Under the pieces are notes generated by a model that was not told the DNA's origin, ran no database searches, and was given only the letters and a program-made list of their open reading frames with translations. Both the position numbers and the translations under genes were made by a program. A stretch of DNA of 64,000 nt from Arthrobacter sp. QXT-31. GTDB taxonomy: Bacteria > Actinomycetota > Actinomycetes > Actinomycetales > Micrococcaceae. The stretch covers positions 4,402,001 through 4,466,000 of the forward strand of contig NZ_CP019304.1 in the NCBI RefSeq assembly GCF_001969265.1. The letters are read 5' to 3'. Below are positions 50,325 to 60,881 of this stretch, in pieces (position 1 is the first letter of the stretch; the number at the start of each line of letters is the position of its first letter).

Positions 50325-52718
50325 TTGGAAGAACGTTCGACGTCGGCGCCAACGGCGGCCGGAGGCAACGGTCCGGGCCAGGGACAGCAGACTGGCCTGG
50401 TGGCTGGCGGACGCCCGGGGCCGGGCGTGCCCGTGGACAGTTCCGGCGTCCGGCCCACGTTCCCGGGCCGGCGTGAGCGCACCAGGTCCCGCCTTGCACG
50501 GCTGACGGGCCGGAGCACCGCGACCTACTCGCCCATCCTGGAACCGCTCCTGCGGACCGTCCGGGCGAACAACCCGAAGGAAGACTTCGACCTCATCCAG
50601 CGGGCCTTCGTGGTCGCGGAGCAAAGCCACCGCGGCCAGAAACGCAAGAGCGGTGACCCTTACATCACGCATCCGGTCGCCGTAGCCACTATCCTCGCCG
50701 AGCTGGGACTCAGTGGTACCACGCTGGCGGCGGCGCTGCTCCATGACACTGTCGAGGATACGCCCTACACGCTCGAGGACCTCCGGGCCGATTTCGGTTC
50801 CGAGGTGGCCATGCTGGTTGACGGCGTCACCAAGCTGGACAAGGTCAGCTTCGGCGAGGCCGCCCAGTCCGAGACCGTCCGCAAGATGGTTGTGGCCATG
50901 GCCAAGGACATCCGCGTCCTGATGATCAAACTCGCCGACCGGCTGCACAATGCCCGCACGTGGCGGTTCGTCTCCGCTGAATCGTCCGCCCGCAAAGCCC
51001 GGGAAACGCTGGAAATCTTTGCGCCGCTGGCGCACCGGCTCGGCATGAACACCATCAAGTGGGAGCTCGAGGACCTGTCCTTCGCGGCGCTCTACCCGAA
51101 GGTGTACGAGGAAATTGTGCGGATGGTGGGCGACCGGACCCCGGAGCGCGAGAAGAGCCTCAGCGTGATCCGCAACCAGATCGCGGACGACCTGCGCACG
51201 GCACGGATCAAGGCCACGATCACCGGCCGGCCCAAGCACTATTACTCGATTTACCAAAAGATGATCGTCCGGGACAAAGACTTCGACGACATCAATGACC
51301 TCATGGGCGTCCGGGTCCTGGTGGACTCGGTCCGCGACTGTTACGCGGCCCTGGGCACCCTGCATTCGCGCTGGAACCCGCTGCCGGGCCGGTTCAAGGA
51401 CTACATCGCGATGCCAAAGTTCAACATGTACCAGTCGCTTCACACGACGGTCATCGGCCCCGGCGGCAAGCCGGTTGAAATCCAGATCCGGACGCACGAG
51501 ATGCACCGGCGCGCCGAGTACGGTGTGGCAGCGCACTGGAAGTACAAGGACCAGCCGAACCGGACCGCCACCGGGCCGGGGAGCCCACGCGACGGAGACA
51601 TGGGCTGGCTCCGTTCCCTCGTGGACTGGCAGCAGGAGACGTCCGATCCCGGCGAATTCCTGGACTCGCTCCGGTTTGAGATCAACGCGCGCGAGGTGTT
51701 CGTTTTCACCCCCAAGGGCGAGGTCATGGCGCTGCCCGCCGGCTCGACGCCGGTGGACTTCGCCTATGCGGTGCACACCGAGGTGGGCCACCGCACCATC
51801 GGGGCCCGGGTCAACGGCAAGCTCGTCCCGCTCAACAGCGAGCTCAACCATGGCGACTGGGTGGAGATCTTCACCTCGAAGGCCGAAGGGGCCGGCCCCA
51901 GCCAGGACTGGCAGCACTTCGTCAAGAGCGCCCGGGCACGGAACAAGATCCGGCAGTGGTTCAGCAAGGAACGCCGCGAAGAGGCGATCGACCGCGGCAA
52001 GGAGCTGCTGACCCGCGCCATGCGGAAGCAGAACCTTCCGCTGCAGCGCCTGATGACGCACGATGCACTGGCCGCCGTGGCCGAGGACTTCAAGTACGTG
52101 GACATTGCCGGCCTGTATGCCGGCGTGGGCGACGGCCACACCTCCGCACAGTCCGTCATGGAGAAGCTCGTCGAGAGCCTCGGCGGCAACGAAACGCCCG
52201 ACGACGACCTCACCGAAGTCAGCATCCCCACCCAGGTCAGCAAGGCCCGGTTCTCCGATTCCGGCGTGGTGGTCCGCGGTGTGGGCGACGTATGGGTGAA
52301 GCTGGCCCGCTGCTGCACCCCCGTGCCGCCGGACCCGATCCTCGGCTTCGTGACGCGCGGGTCGGGTGTGTCGGTGCACCGGACGGACTGCACCAACGTT
52401 GCCGGGCTGAAGGACCAGCCGGACCGGATTGTCGACGTCGACTGGGCGCCCACGCAGTCCAGCGTGTTCCTCGTGGAGATCCAGGTGGAGGCGCTGGACC
52501 GGAAGTCGCTCCTCTCCGACGTGACGCGCGTGCTCTCCGACAACCACGTGAACATCCTGGCCGCCAGCGTCCACACGTCCACGGACCGTGTGGCGATCTC
52601 AAAGTTTGCCTTCGAGATGGGGGACCCCAAGTACCTCAGCCACGTGCTCAGTGCCGTGCGGAGGATTGACGGGGTGTTCGACGTCTACCGGACCACCGGC
52701 AACCGCCGGAGAGGCTAA
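50325..52718 (+). CDS. relA: Bifunctional (p)ppGpp synthetase/hydrolase RelA/SpoT (Rsh)
   Basis: A 797-residue stringent-response enzyme. The N-terminal hydrolase domain has the intact HD pair in [18 protein letters not shown], and the synthetase domain has [15 protein letters not shown] and [20 protein letters not shown] with [23 protein letters not shown] ([20 protein letters not shown]), the zinc-finger region ([20 protein letters not shown]) and a C-terminal ACT domain ([20 protein letters not shown]) follow. Both activities should be present. TTG 50325 is preferred over GTG 50310 because GAGGGG lies 7 bases before it. The 3' end overlaps the convergent next gene by 120 bases. Confidence 0.95.
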   Translation: MEERSTSAPTAAGGNGPGQGQQTGLVAGGRPGPGVPVDSSGVRPTFPGRRERTRSRLARLTGRSTATYSPILEPLLRTVRANNPKEDFDLIQRAFVVAEQSHRGQKRKSGDPYITHPVAVATILAELGLSGTTLAAALLHDTVEDTPYTLEDLRADFGSEVAMLVDGVTKLDKVSFGEAAQSETVRKMVVAMAKDIRVLMIKLADRLHNARTWRFVSAESSARKARETLEIFAPLAHRLGMNTIKWELEDLSFAALYPKVYEEIVRMVGDRTPEREKSLSVIRNQIADDLRTARIKATITGRPKHYYSIYQKMIVRDKDFDDINDLMGVRVLVDSVRDCYAALGTLHSRWNPLPGRFKDYIAMPKFNMYQSLHTTVIGPGGKPVEIQIRTHEMHRRAEYGVAAHWKYKDQPNRTATGPGSPRDGDMGWLRSLVDWQQETSDPGEFLDSLRFEINAREVFVFTPKGEVMALPAGSTPVDFAYAVHTEVGHRTIGARVNGKLVPLNSELNHGDWVEIFTSKAEGAGPSQDWQHFVKSARARNKIRQWFSKERREEAIDRGKELLTRAMRKQNLPLQRLMTHDALAAVAEDFKYVDIAGLYAGVGDGHTSAQSVMEKLVESLGGNETPDDDLTEVSIPTQVSKARFSDSGVVVRGVGDVWVKLARCCTPVPPDPILGFVTRGSGVSVHRTDCTNVAGLKDQPDRIVDVDWAPTQSSVFLVEIQVEALDRKSLLSDVTRVLSDNHVNILAASVHTSTDRVAISKFAFEMGDPKYLSHVLSAVRRIDGVFDVYRTTGNRRRG

Positions 52719-53393
52719 CTGCGAGAGTTTCTCCAGCGCCGCATTCTTGTGCGGCAGCCGGGGCATCGCCTCCACCGCAAGAACCAGGAGCCGGAGCCTG
52801 ACATCGAGTTCTGGCTTCGCCAGGAGCAGCCGCAACGCGGGAACAGCCCTCTCGGCATCCACATGCAGTGCGATGTCCAGCGCCGTGCGGAGCGGGCTCG
52901 AGACCATCAGGCCGCCCAGGCTCACGACGTCGAACGGGCCGAGCCGGACCTCGTGGAGGGTGCAGCCCCGGGTGGAGCGAAGGCTGGAGATCCGGCGTTT
53001 GGCGTCCACCAGCAGGGCCAGCCGGTCCGGTTCCCGGGCGCAGCCATAAATCCAGGCAGCCGTCATCCGGCCCGCCACCACCCGCCGTCGTACGGGTGCA
53101 GGCACCCCGTACGCGGCGGCACGTGCCCGCAGCTGCGGGGAAGCCGCAGTCCCGGGAAGGGTGTAGCCGTGCTGGTAGAGCTGCGTCAGCACGCCGTCGG
53201 CCGCCATCGACTGAAGTTCCGGCCAGGTGAACGGCAGCCCCGGCGAATAGAGCTCCAGCAGCTGTGCGGGGGAGTCCGCGGGCGGGGAATCGCCCCGCGA
53301 CTGTGGCACGGGTGCCCGAGTCACAGGCGCCGGCGAAACAGGGGGCCGGGAAACCGGTGCCTGGGAAGAAGGAGGATGGGAGAACGGTGCCAT
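52599..53393 (-). CDS. AbiEi antitoxin-like conserved protein
   Basis: A 264-residue protein. Residues about 45-235 fit the AbiEi-like family found widely in Micrococcales: [40 protein letters not shown], the conserved [20 protein letters not shown] and [11 protein letters not shown]. The N-terminal 40 residues are a Pro/Val repeat ([15 protein letters not shown]) that is probably disordered. The last 40 residues are read entirely antisense to relA, suggesting loss of an earlier stop. No AbiEii toxin partner is visible, so a toxin-antitoxin role is unlikely to be more than ancestry. Confidence 0.7.
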   Translation of the reverse strand: MAPFSHPPSSQAPVSRPPVSPAPVTRAPVPQSRGDSPPADSPAQLLELYSPGLPFTWPELQSMAADGVLTQLYQHGYTLPGTAASPQLRARAAAYGVPAPVRRRVVAGRMTAAWIYGCAREPDRLALLVDAKRRISSLRSTRGCTLHEVRLGPFDVVSLGGLMVSSPLRTALDIALHVDAERAVPALRLLLAKPELDVRLRLLVLAVEAMPRLPHKNAALEKLSQLASPAVAGGPVDVEHPVNPPHGTEHVAEVLGVPHLEGKL

Positions 53394-53426
53394 TCCGTCA
53401 TCCTGCCCGGAAACGTACCAACGGGT

Positions 53427-53468
53427 AAGGCCCCGCCCCGGCTATGTGGATAACCGGAACGGGACCTT
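53427..53468 (-). terminator. Hairpin terminator after the DUF349 gene
   Basis: On the minus strand AAGGTCCCGTTCCGG pairs with CCGGGGCGGGGCCTT using G-U pairs around a 12-base loop; on the plus strand the same pairs would be mismatches. It is 31 bases past the DUF349 stop. Confidence 0.65.
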
Positions 53469-53499
53469 TCCTGGTGGTGTTTAGGAGAGCTCGTGCTGC

Positions 53500-55119
53500 T
53501 TAGGAGAGCTCGCTCGCCGAACGCTGGATCTGGTCCAGCCACGCCTGGCGGGCTTCCAGGGCTTCCTTCGCGGCCTTGATCTTGCGCTGGTCGCCGGCCT
53601 TCTCTGCCTCAGCCAGGTCATCCTTCAGCCCGGCGATGGCGGATTCGAGCTGGCTCAGGGCGCTGTTGGTGCGGGCCTTGGTCTCCGGGTTGGAGCGCTG
53701 CCACTTCTCGTCCTCAGCCTGGCGGACCGCGTCCTCGATGCGGCGCAGCCCGGCCTCAATCCGGCCCATGTCCGCGCGCGGAACCTTGCCTGCCTCTTCC
53801 CAGCGGTCGTGGATGGACTGCAGGGCCTTCTTGGCGGCGGCGATGTCCTTGACCGGAAGTATGCCCGAAGCCTCCTCGAGGAGCGCCTCCTTGACCTTGA
53901 GGTTGGCGGCGTACTCCTGGTCGATTTCATCGTTGGCGGCCTGGCGGGAGCTGAAGAAGACGTCCTGGGCGGCGCGGAACCGGGCCCACAGGGCGTCGTC
54001 ATCCTTGCGGCTGGCGCGCGGCGATGCCTTCCATTCGTCCATCAGCCGGCGGTATTCCCCGGCGGCGAAGCCCCAGTCCGTCGACGTGGACAGTGCCTCA
54101 GCCTCGGCGATCAGCTTCTCCTTGGCAGCCTTTGCCGCCGAGTTGTTGCTGTCCAGCTGGGAGAAGTAGGCGCGGCGGTGCCGGTCGAAGACGGTCCGGG
54201 CTGCACGGAAACGCTTCCACAGGGCGTCCTCGTTGCTGCGGCCCAGCCGTACGCCGCTCTTCTGCGCCGCCTTCCAGCTTTCAAACAGCTCGTTCATGCG
54301 TGCGCTGGACGTCTTCCACTGAACCTGGGCCGGATCGGTTCCGGAGATCGCCTCGGCCTCGGCCACGATGGACTCGCGGGCAGCCAGTTCGGCGGCGCGG
54401 ACGGCGTCATGCTGGGCCTTCTCCGCCTTCTCAAGCTCCGTGATCTGCGTGGACAGCGTGTCCAGCCGGCCCTCGGCGGAACGGATGTCGCCCACCATGT
54501 TCCGCTCGGCGAGCTGCTCGCGCAGGTGCGTCACGGTCTTCTGCATGTCAGTGGTGGGGGCCTTCGAGGCCACGCGCTGTTCCAGCAGCACAATCTGGGC
54601 GACGACGTCGTCGTACTTCCGCGCGAAGTAGGCCAGGGCCTCGTCGTTGCTAACGTCCGGGTACTGCCCGACAGGGTGTTCTTCGCCGTCGATGGTCAGG
54701 AAGACGTGCCCGTCGCCCTCAACGCGGCCCCAGCGGGCGGCTTCGGCCAGCGAGGTGGCGGGGGGAGCCTGCACCGGCGTCACGGTGGCAGCGGGGCCGG
54801 CCTTGGGCCGGGCGGCAAACGCCGCGGGCGTGGGCGCGGGCCGGGGTGCCGGCGTCGGACGCGGTGACGGTGCTGGCTTTTCCTGCGCAGCCTCCGGCTC
54901 GGCAGCCGGCTCGGGGCTGGGTGCCGGCTTTTCCTGCCCAGCCTGGGCCTCGACAGCCTGTTCGGGCTGTGCCGCGTCCGCTGGCTCGGCAGCCTGCGCA
55001 GGCTGTGCCGCTTCCACGGACTGTGCTGCATCCACAGATTCGGGATCCACAGATTCGGGGGAAGCCTGGACCTCGGTCACTTCGGCTGCTGTTTCGTCGG
55101 ATTTCTGACTGTCTGTCAC
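53500..55119 (-). CDS. DUF349 domain-containing protein
   Basis: A 539-residue protein. The first 130 residues are a low-complexity Ala/Glu/Pro/Gln stretch, then five or so DUF349 repeats follow, each ending with a W-K-A or RFRAA pattern (for example LWKRFRAARTVFDRHRRAYF and LWARFRAAQDVFFSSRQAAN). Similar proteins are conserved next to the cyclophilin gene and hisS in actinobacteria; the function is unknown. The GTG at 55119 (VTDSQKSDETAA) is preferred to ATG 55158, though no strong ribosome site supports either. It is probably co-transcribed with the cyclophilin gene upstream. Confidence 0.85.
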   Translation of the reverse strand: MTDSQKSDETAAEVTEVQASPESVDPESVDAAQSVEAAQPAQAAEPADAAQPEQAVEAQAGQEKPAPSPEPAAEPEAAQEKPAPSPRPTPAPRPAPTPAAFAARPKAGPAATVTPVQAPPATSLAEAARWGRVEGDGHVFLTIDGEEHPVGQYPDVSNDEALAYFARKYDDVVAQIVLLEQRVASKAPTTDMQKTVTHLREQLAERNMVGDIRSAEGRLDTLSTQITELEKAEKAQHDAVRAAELAARESIVAEAEAISGTDPAQVQWKTSSARMNELFESWKAAQKSGVRLGRSNEDALWKRFRAARTVFDRHRRAYFSQLDSNNSAAKAAKEKLIAEAEALSTSTDWGFAAGEYRRLMDEWKASPRASRKDDDALWARFRAAQDVFFSSRQAANDEIDQEYAANLKVKEALLEEASGILPVKDIAAAKKALQSIHDRWEEAGKVPRADMGRIEAGLRRIEDAVRQAEDEKWQRSNPETKARTNSALSQLESAIAGLKDDLAEAEKAGDQRKIKAAKEALEARQAWLDQIQRSASELS

Positions 55120-55191
55120 CGCTAAAAGTCTTTCGCTTGGAGGAAAATACTCGTTCATAAGCTGCCCGTGGCCGCTGGCGCCGCAGGCTTC

Positions 55192-56010
55192 CTACTTCAG
55201 AGAAAATGAGTCTATCGTGACTGCTTCCGCAGGTGCGCCGTCTGTGCCACTTTCGACCGTCTTAAGACCGGCAGCCGCAATCTTCGTTACGACGTCCAGG
55301 CCCGAGGTCACCTTGCCCACGATGGTGTAGCCGCCGGCGGAGTCGGCCGGGATGACGGTGTCCTTGTAGACGATGAAGAACTGCGTGCCGTTGCCGTAGG
55401 CGTTGTTGCCCGTGCGGGCCACGGCAATGGTGCCTGCCGGGTACTTGTTGTCCGCCGGCGTGTTCTCCAACGGTCCCCACGTGTAGTTGGGGTCGCCCTG
55501 GCCGTCGCCGGTCTTGGAACCGCACTGCAGGACGCCGAAGTTCTCGGCAGTGGTGAGGCGGTGGCAGCTGACGCCCTTGTAGTAGCCCTGGTCGGCGAGG
55601 GACTTGAACACGGCGGCCGCCTGCGGCGCCTTGGTGCCGTCCAGCTGCACACCCACGGTGCCCCTGTTCAGCGTCAGTGAGCCGGTAAACGTCTTGCCGG
55701 CCGCAGTCGCCGGCTTGGGGATGTTCGCAGCGTTGGTTTGCGTGGCCGAGGGGGTCGCCGACGCGGAAGGGGAGGCGGACGGCGTGGCCAGGCCCGCTTC
55801 AGCGGCGGCGAATTCCTCTTCGGTCGGGTTTCCGGCGAATACAGTCAGTTGAAGCACGACGGCGAGCACCACCGCTGCAGCCCCTGCACTTCCTGCTGCC
55901 AGATTGTCCCGCTTGCGGCGCTTCTCCTGGTCACGGCGAAGCTCGCGTTTGGCCTCCATCTGCTGGATGCGCCGCTTGGCTTCGCGTGTTTCGCGTGGAC
56001 TGGCCGCCAC
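55192..56010 (-). CDS. Peptidyl-prolyl cis-trans isomerase, cyclophilin type, membrane-anchored
   Basis: A 272-residue protein starting with GTG behind AGGAGGACCC. A basic head (RETREAKRRIQQMEAKRELR) precedes a transmembrane helix (GSAGAAAVVLAVVLQLTVFA), and the cyclophilin domain (about 105-272) lies outside. It contains YYKGVSCHRLTTAENFGVLQ, GDGQGDPNYTWGPLENTPAD and FFIVYKDTVIP. Key active-site residues of large cyclophilins are partly changed (no QFFI..), so activity may be reduced. It is probably a periplasmic-side folding factor. It is divergent from hisS. Confidence 0.88.
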   Translation of the reverse strand: MAASPRETREAKRRIQQMEAKRELRRDQEKRRKRDNLAAGSAGAAAVVLAVVLQLTVFAGNPTEEEFAAAEAGLATPSASPSASATPSATQTNAANIPKPATAAGKTFTGSLTLNRGTVGVQLDGTKAPQAAAVFKSLADQGYYKGVSCHRLTTAENFGVLQCGSKTGDGQGDPNYTWGPLENTPADNKYPAGTIAVARTGNNAYGNGTQFFIVYKDTVIPADSAGGYTIVGKVTSGLDVVTKIAAAGLKTVESGTDGAPAEAVTIDSFSLK

Positions 56011-56150
56011 GGGTCCTCCTCATCGATCGGACTGCCGCGCCGGGCAAGCCCCTGAAGGCACCCCCGGCAGCAGATTGCGCTGCGTCAAATTTGAAACAGC
56101 GGCAGCCCGCCAGAGCCCGGCCCGCCGCATTAGAGATGCAGGCGCCGAAA

Positions 56151-56181
56151 GCATAAACTGACTGCCGCAATAAGTTTATGC
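56151..56181. promoter_or_regulatory. Inverted repeat in the cyclophilin-hisS divergent spacer
   Basis: GCATAAACT and AGTTTATGC are exact 9-base complements separated by 13 bases, in an AT-rich patch of the 277-base spacer (56011-56287) about 110 bases before hisS. It could be an operator or part of a promoter; no T-box core or other gene was seen in the spacer. Confidence 0.45.
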
Positions 56182-56287
56182 AGAAGAGGCTGGACTCCCG
56201 CCGCTGCCGCCGCCGTGTGAGTCAAACGGCGACGCGGAACAGAGCGCAGCGGCTCCGGCCTTCGTTTACCTGAGGAGAAACTCCACC

Positions 56288-57640
56288 ATGGCACGCACCG
56301 CCTCCCTGTCCGGATTCCCCGAGTGGCTTCCCGAGGAGCGGCTGGTGGAGCAGCATGTCCTGGACTCGCTGCGCCGCACCTTCGAGCTGCACGGCTTCAC
56401 CTCGATCGAGACCCGCGCCGTGGAAACCGTGGGACAGCTTCTGCGGAAGGGCGAGATCGACAAAGAGGTGTACGGCCTGAGCCGGCTGCAGGACGATGAA
56501 GGGGAGGAATCCAAGGGCAAGCACGATCCCCACGCCCTTGCCCTGCACTTTGACCTGACCGTTCCCTTCGCCCGCTACGTCGTGGAAAACGCCGGCTACC
56601 TGGCCTTCCCGTTCCGCCGCTACCAGATCCAGAAGGTCTGGCGCGGGGAGCGCCCGCAGGAGGGCCGTGCCCGCGAATTCACGCAGGCGGACATCGACGT
56701 GGTGGGCGACGGCGAGCTGCCCTTCCGCTACGACGTCGAGATCGCCCTGGTCATCGCCGAGGCGCTGGGCGCCCTCCCCATCCCGGAGTTCCGGCTGCGG
56801 ATCAACAACAGGAAGCTGGCCGAGGGCTTCTACCGCGGCATCGGCCTGACCGACACCGCAGGAGTGCTGCGCAGCATCGACAAGCTGGAAAAGATCGGCC
56901 CGGAAAAGGTGGCTGAGCTGCTCAAGGCCGAGCTTGGCGCTACCGACGAGCAGGCGCAGGCGGCCCTGAAGCTGGCCAGCATCCGGACCGAGGACACCTC
57001 CTTCGTGGCGCAGGTCCGCTCGCTCGGGGTGAGCGACGACCTCCTGGAGGAGGGCCTGAACGAACTCGAGCAGGTGATCGAGGCCGCCGTAAAGCGGGTT
57101 CCGGGCAAGGTTGTTGCCGACCTCAGCATCGCCCGCGGCCTGGACTACTACACCGGAACCGTCGTCGAAACCGTCCTGGTGGGGCACGAGCAGCTCGGCT
57201 CGATCTGCTCCGGCGGCCGCTACGACGCCCTCGCCAGCAAGGGCAACCGGAAGTTCCCCGGCGTCGGGCTGTCCATCGGCGTGACCCGGCTCGTCTCGCG
57301 CATCCTCAGCCAGGACCTGGCCAAGGCTTCCCGTTCCGTGCCTACGGCGGTGTTCGTGGCGCTTACCTCGGACGAAAGCTGGGGAGAAGCCCAGGACGTG
57401 GCCACGGAGCTGCGCAGCCGCGGCATCTCTGCCGAGGTGGCCGCCAAGGCGGAGAAGTTCGGCAAGCAGATCAAGTTCGCGGACAAGCGCGGCATCCCCT
57501 TCGTCTGGTTCACGGACGAGGACGGCAAGCACCAGGTGAAGGACATCCGCTCCGGCGTGCAGGTCGACGCCGATCCGGCGACCTGGACGCCGTCTGACGA
57601 GGACATCCACGTACAGGTCATCGCCGCACCCGCTTCCTGA
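56288..57640 (+). CDS. hisS: Histidine-tRNA ligase
   Basis: A 450-residue class II synthetase. Motif 1 lies near the N-terminus (STFELHGFTSIETRAVETVG context with LRRTFELHGF), motif 2 is RYQIQKVWRGERPQEGRARE, and the histidine-binding motifs are ARGLDYYTGTVVETVL and the GVGLSIGVTRL motif 3. The C-terminal anticodon-binding domain ends near IHVQVIAAPAS. Length is normal. It converges with the permease gene, overlapping it by 23 bases. Confidence 0.95.
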   Translation: MARTASLSGFPEWLPEERLVEQHVLDSLRRTFELHGFTSIETRAVETVGQLLRKGEIDKEVYGLSRLQDDEGEESKGKHDPHALALHFDLTVPFARYVVENAGYLAFPFRRYQIQKVWRGERPQEGRAREFTQADIDVVGDGELPFRYDVEIALVIAEALGALPIPEFRLRINNRKLAEGFYRGIGLTDTAGVLRSIDKLEKIGPEKVAELLKAELGATDEQAQAALKLASIRTEDTSFVAQVRSLGVSDDLLEEGLNELEQVIEAAVKRVPGKVVADLSIARGLDYYTGTVVETVLVGHEQLGSICSGGRYDALASKGNRKFPGVGLSIGVTRLVSRILSQDLAKASRSVPTAVFVALTSDESWGEAQDVATELRSRGISAEVAAKAEKFGKQIKFADKRGIPFVWFTDEDGKHQVKDIRSGVQVDADPATWTPSDEDIHVQVIAAPAS

Positions 57641-58880
57641 GCTTCCGCACGCGAAGCACGACTGCCCGTCCCAACAGCCCGGCGGCCATCACAGCCGCCA
57701 TGCCCAGCGCCGAGGCCGGCGGCAACGTGAAGGCCAGAACCAGGCACCCGGCCAGCCCGGCGGCGTTGAGCCATTTGGGCGCGTGCCGGGGCCGGTCCTG
57801 GAGCGTGAACGCTGCGGCGTTGGTGACCGCGTAGTACAGCAGGACGCCGAAGCTGGAAAAGCCGACCACTGTCAGCACATCGGTGGTCACCAGCAGTAGA
57901 ACCACGACGGCGGCCACTGACAGTTCGGCGGTCACCGGCACCGTGTGGCGTCCGCCCACGCGCGCCAGGGGGCCGGGCAGATCGCGTTCCCGGGCCATCG
58001 CCATGGCTGTGCGCCCCACGCCGGTGATGAGGGCCAGCAGTGCGCCGAGCGAAGCGGCGGCGGCGCCGGCCTGGACCACCGGTGCCCCGGCGGACAGCCG
58101 GGACTGCTGCACCGCGTCGAGCAGCGGCGCGGCAGAGGAGGCCAGCACATCCACGGGAAGATGCGCCAGCAGCAGGGCCCCCAGCAGCAGGTAGATCACC
58201 AGGGCGCCGGCCAGGGCGCCCAGGATGGCACGGGGGATGACCCGCGCCGGGTCCCTGACCTCCTCGCCGAGCGTGGCAATACGTGCGTAACCGGCGAAGG
58301 CGAAGAACACCAGACCCGCAGCGGGCAGGATGCCCCAGGCGCTGTCCGGCTGCTCTGACACAGCGCCGCCGGACACGTGCGGTCCCAGGATGCTCGCCGT
58401 GGCGACGAAGGCAAGGGTCGCCAGAACCACGGCCAGCAGGATGCGCGTCAGGAAAGCGGTCCGGGTGATGCCCAGCAGGTTCACGCCGGTCAGTGCCGCG
58501 ACCGCCGCGATGGCCACGGGGGTGGCGAACCCCGGTGCGACGTACTGGCCGAAGGTGAAGGCCATGGCCGCGCAGGAGGCCGACTTGCCGGTGACGAAAC
58601 CCCAGCCGGCGAGGAACCCGGGCCACTCGCCAAGTTGCTTCCGGCCATAGACGTAGGTGCCGCCGCTTTGCGGATATTTTGCCGCGAGCTGGGCCGAGGC
58701 GACGGCGTTGCAGTAGGCCACGGCCCCGGCCAGGGCGATGGCCACCAGGAGCAGGTTTCCGGCCAGCCGGGCGGCGGGGGCGAAGACGACAAAAACGCCG
58801 GCGCCGAGCATGGATCCGAGGCCGATGGCTGTTGCGTCGGCCACACCCAGCCTTCGTTGCAGCTGCTGGTGCTTGGTCAT
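57618..58880 (-). CDS. APC family amino acid permease
   Basis: A 420-residue transporter with about 12 transmembrane helices. The first has the APC substrate motif DATAIGLGSMLGAGVFVVFA, and KYPQSGGTYVYGRKQLGEWP is typical of the second-third helix loop. The later FAFAGYARIATLGEEVRDPA helix and PVTAELSVAAVVVLL region are also characteristic. It is a proton- or ion-coupled amino acid carrier; the substrate is not determinable. ATG 58880 aligns with the family start, but a better ribosome site (AAGGAAG) precedes ATG 58952, which would add 24 residues and place the start 27 bases from that of aspS. Confidence 0.87.
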   Translation of the reverse strand: MTKHQQLQRRLGVADATAIGLGSMLGAGVFVVFAPAARLAGNLLLVAIALAGAVAYCNAVASAQLAAKYPQSGGTYVYGRKQLGEWPGFLAGWGFVTGKSASCAAMAFTFGQYVAPGFATPVAIAAVAALTGVNLLGITRTAFLTRILLAVVLATLAFVATASILGPHVSGGAVSEQPDSAWGILPAAGLVFFAFAGYARIATLGEEVRDPARVIPRAILGALAGALVIYLLLGALLLAHLPVDVLASSAAPLLDAVQQSRLSAGAPVVQAGAAAASLGALLALITGVGRTAMAMARERDLPGPLARVGGRHTVPVTAELSVAAVVVLLLVTTDVLTVVGFSSFGVLLYYAVTNAAAFTLQDRPRHAPKWLNAAGLAGCLVLAFTLPPASALGMAAVMAAGLLGRAVVLRVRKLRKRVRR

Positions 58881-58978
58881 GCAGGGCAGGAACCTTTCAA
58901 ACGGGTAAACTCGGACGGGATCGTTTCCGCAACGATCGTATTTGAACTTCATTCTGTCTTCCTTCTGAAAGGAATGCT

Positions 58979-60772
58979 GTGCTGCGCACACATGACCTCG
59001 GATCCCTTCGTTCCGAGCACATTGGACAAACCGTAACCCTGGCAGGCTGGGTCGGCCGCCGTCGTGATCACGGTGGTGTCGCATTCGTCGATCTGCGTGA
59101 CGCCTCGGGCGTGGCGCAGGTGGTGGTCCGTGAGGAAGAGGTCTTCCACGGGCTGCGCAACGAATATGTGCTGCAGGTGACCGGAACGGTCTCCAAGCGC
59201 CCGGAAGGCAACGAGAACCCTGCCCTGGCCACGGGCGACGTTGAGGTCATGGCGGACAAGGTGGTCATCCTCAACACCGCCGACGCGCTGCCCTTCCAGA
59301 TCGACGAGCACGTTGAGGTCGGCGAGGAAGCCCGGCTCAAGCACCGCTACCTGGACCTGCGCCGTCCCGGCCCCAGCCGCAACATCCGCCTCCGCTCCGA
59401 GGCCAACCGCGTGGCGCGCGAGCTGCTCCACGAAGAGGGCTTCGTCGAAATCGAAACGCCGACCCTGACGCGTTCGACGCCGGAAGGCGCCCGTGACTTC
59501 CTGGTCCCCGCCCGTCTGGCGCCTGGTTCCTGGTACGCGCTGCCGCAGTCGCCGCAGCTGTTCAAGCAGCTCCTGCAGGTGGGCGGCTTCGAGAAGTACT
59601 ACCAGATCGCCCGCTGCTACCGCGATGAGGACTTCCGCGCGGACCGCCAGCCCGAGTTCACGCAGCTCGACATCGAAGCCAGCTTCGTGGAGCAGGATGA
59701 CATCATCCGGCTGGGTGAAAACATCGTGAAGGCCGTCTGGAACCTGATCGACGTCGAAATTCCGACGCCGATCCAGCGCATCACCTACGCCGACGCCATG
59801 GCCCGCTACGGCTCGGACAAGCCGGACCTGCGGTTCGGCCAGGAACTGACCGAGCTGACCGAGTTCTTCAAGGACACCAACTTCGGTGTCTTCAAGGCGC
59901 CCTACGTCGGCGCCGTCGTCATGCCCGGCGGTGCCTCACAGGCCCGCCGCGCCCTCGATGCCTGGCAGGAATGGGCCAAGCAGCGCGGCGCCAAGGGCCT
60001 GGCCTACGTCCTCTACAAGGAGGACGGCGAGCTCGCCGGCCCGGTGGCCAAGAACCTCACCGAGACCGAACGCGCCGGCCTGGCCGACGCCGTCGGTGCC
60101 AAGCCCGGCGACTGCATCTTCTTCGCCGCCGGCGAGAAGACCCCGTCCCGCGCGCTGCTGGGTGCTGCCCGTGTCGAAATCGGGCACCGCACCGGCCTGA
60201 TCGACCCCAACGCCTGGGCCTTCTGCTGGGTGGTTGACGCCCCCATGTTCGAACCCGCCGCTGCCGCGGTGGCCTCCGGCGACGTGGCGGTCGGTACCGG
60301 CCAGTGGACCGCCGTGCACCACGCCTTCACCTCGCCGAAGCCCGAGTTCCTGGACTCCTTTGACCAGGACCCGGAATCCGCCCTCTCCTACGCCTACGAC
60401 ATTGTCTGCAACGGCAACGAGATCGGCGGCGGATCCATTCGTATCCACGAACGTGACGTCCAGGAGCGCGTATTCGAGCTCATGGGCCTGGACAAGGCCG
60501 ATGCCCAGACGAAGTTCGGCTTCCTGCTGGAGGGGTTCAAGTACGGTGCCCCGCCGCACGGCGGCATCGCCTTCGGCTGGGACCGCGTCGTTGCGCTGCT
60601 GGCCGGCGTTGACTCCATCCGCGACGTCATCGCCTTCCCGAAGTCCGGCGGCGGCCACGACCCGCTGACGGACGCTCCGGCTCCGATCACCTCGCAGCAG
60701 CGCAAGGAGGCCGGCGTGGACTTCAAGCCCGAGGCCAGGAAGCCCGAAGCGAAGAAGCCCGAGGAAAAGTGA
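58979..60772 (+). CDS. aspS: Aspartate-tRNA ligase
   Basis: A 597-residue bacterial-type class II synthetase. The N-terminal OB anticodon domain is [20 protein letters not shown], motif 1 is [20 protein letters not shown], motif 2 is [20 protein letters not shown], and motif 3 is [20 protein letters not shown]. The GAD insertion domain typical of bacterial AspRS is present (about 290-420). Whether it also charges tRNA-Asn cannot be judged. It starts with GTG behind AAAGGA. The tail is Lys/Glu/Pro-rich. Confidence 0.96.
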   Translation: MLRTHDLGSLRSEHIGQTVTLAGWVGRRRDHGGVAFVDLRDASGVAQVVVREEEVFHGLRNEYVLQVTGTVSKRPEGNENPALATGDVEVMADKVVILNTADALPFQIDEHVEVGEEARLKHRYLDLRRPGPSRNIRLRSEANRVARELLHEEGFVEIETPTLTRSTPEGARDFLVPARLAPGSWYALPQSPQLFKQLLQVGGFEKYYQIARCYRDEDFRADRQPEFTQLDIEASFVEQDDIIRLGENIVKAVWNLIDVEIPTPIQRITYADAMARYGSDKPDLRFGQELTELTEFFKDTNFGVFKAPYVGAVVMPGGASQARRALDAWQEWAKQRGAKGLAYVLYKEDGELAGPVAKNLTETERAGLADAVGAKPGDCIFFAAGEKTPSRALLGAARVEIGHRTGLIDPNAWAFCWVVDAPMFEPAAAAVASGDVAVGTGQWTAVHHAFTSPKPEFLDSFDQDPESALSYAYDIVCNGNEIGGGSIRIHERDVQERVFELMGLDKADAQTKFGFLLEGFKYGAPPHGGIAFGWDRVVALLAGVDSIRDVIAFPKSGGGHDPLTDAPAPITSQQRKEAGVDFKPEARKPEAKKPEEK

Positions 60773-60814
60773 GCCGGAGTTGACCGCATAGACGGTCGCG
60801 AAGCTTAACCAGGA

Positions 60815-60868
60815 GCAGGAGGCTCCCCGGATCTGGACTGCAGATGCCGGGGGGCCTCCTGCCGTTTG
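60815..60868 (+). terminator. Rho-independent terminator after aspS
   Basis: GCAGGAGGCTCCCCGG and CCGGGGGGCCTCCTGC pair over 16 bases (one wobble) around a 16-base loop, then CGTTTG. Confidence 0.75.
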
Positions 60869-60881
60869 ACGAAGGAGTGCT

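Noticed and set aside
50322..52574. 750-residue open frame antisense to relA
   Set aside because: Same reason: shadow of a well-conserved enzyme on the other strand.
56011..56287. tRNA or small RNA in the cyclophilin-hisS spacer
   Set aside because: No cloverleaf, CCA end or conserved RNA signature was found; only a 9-bp inverted repeat is notable.
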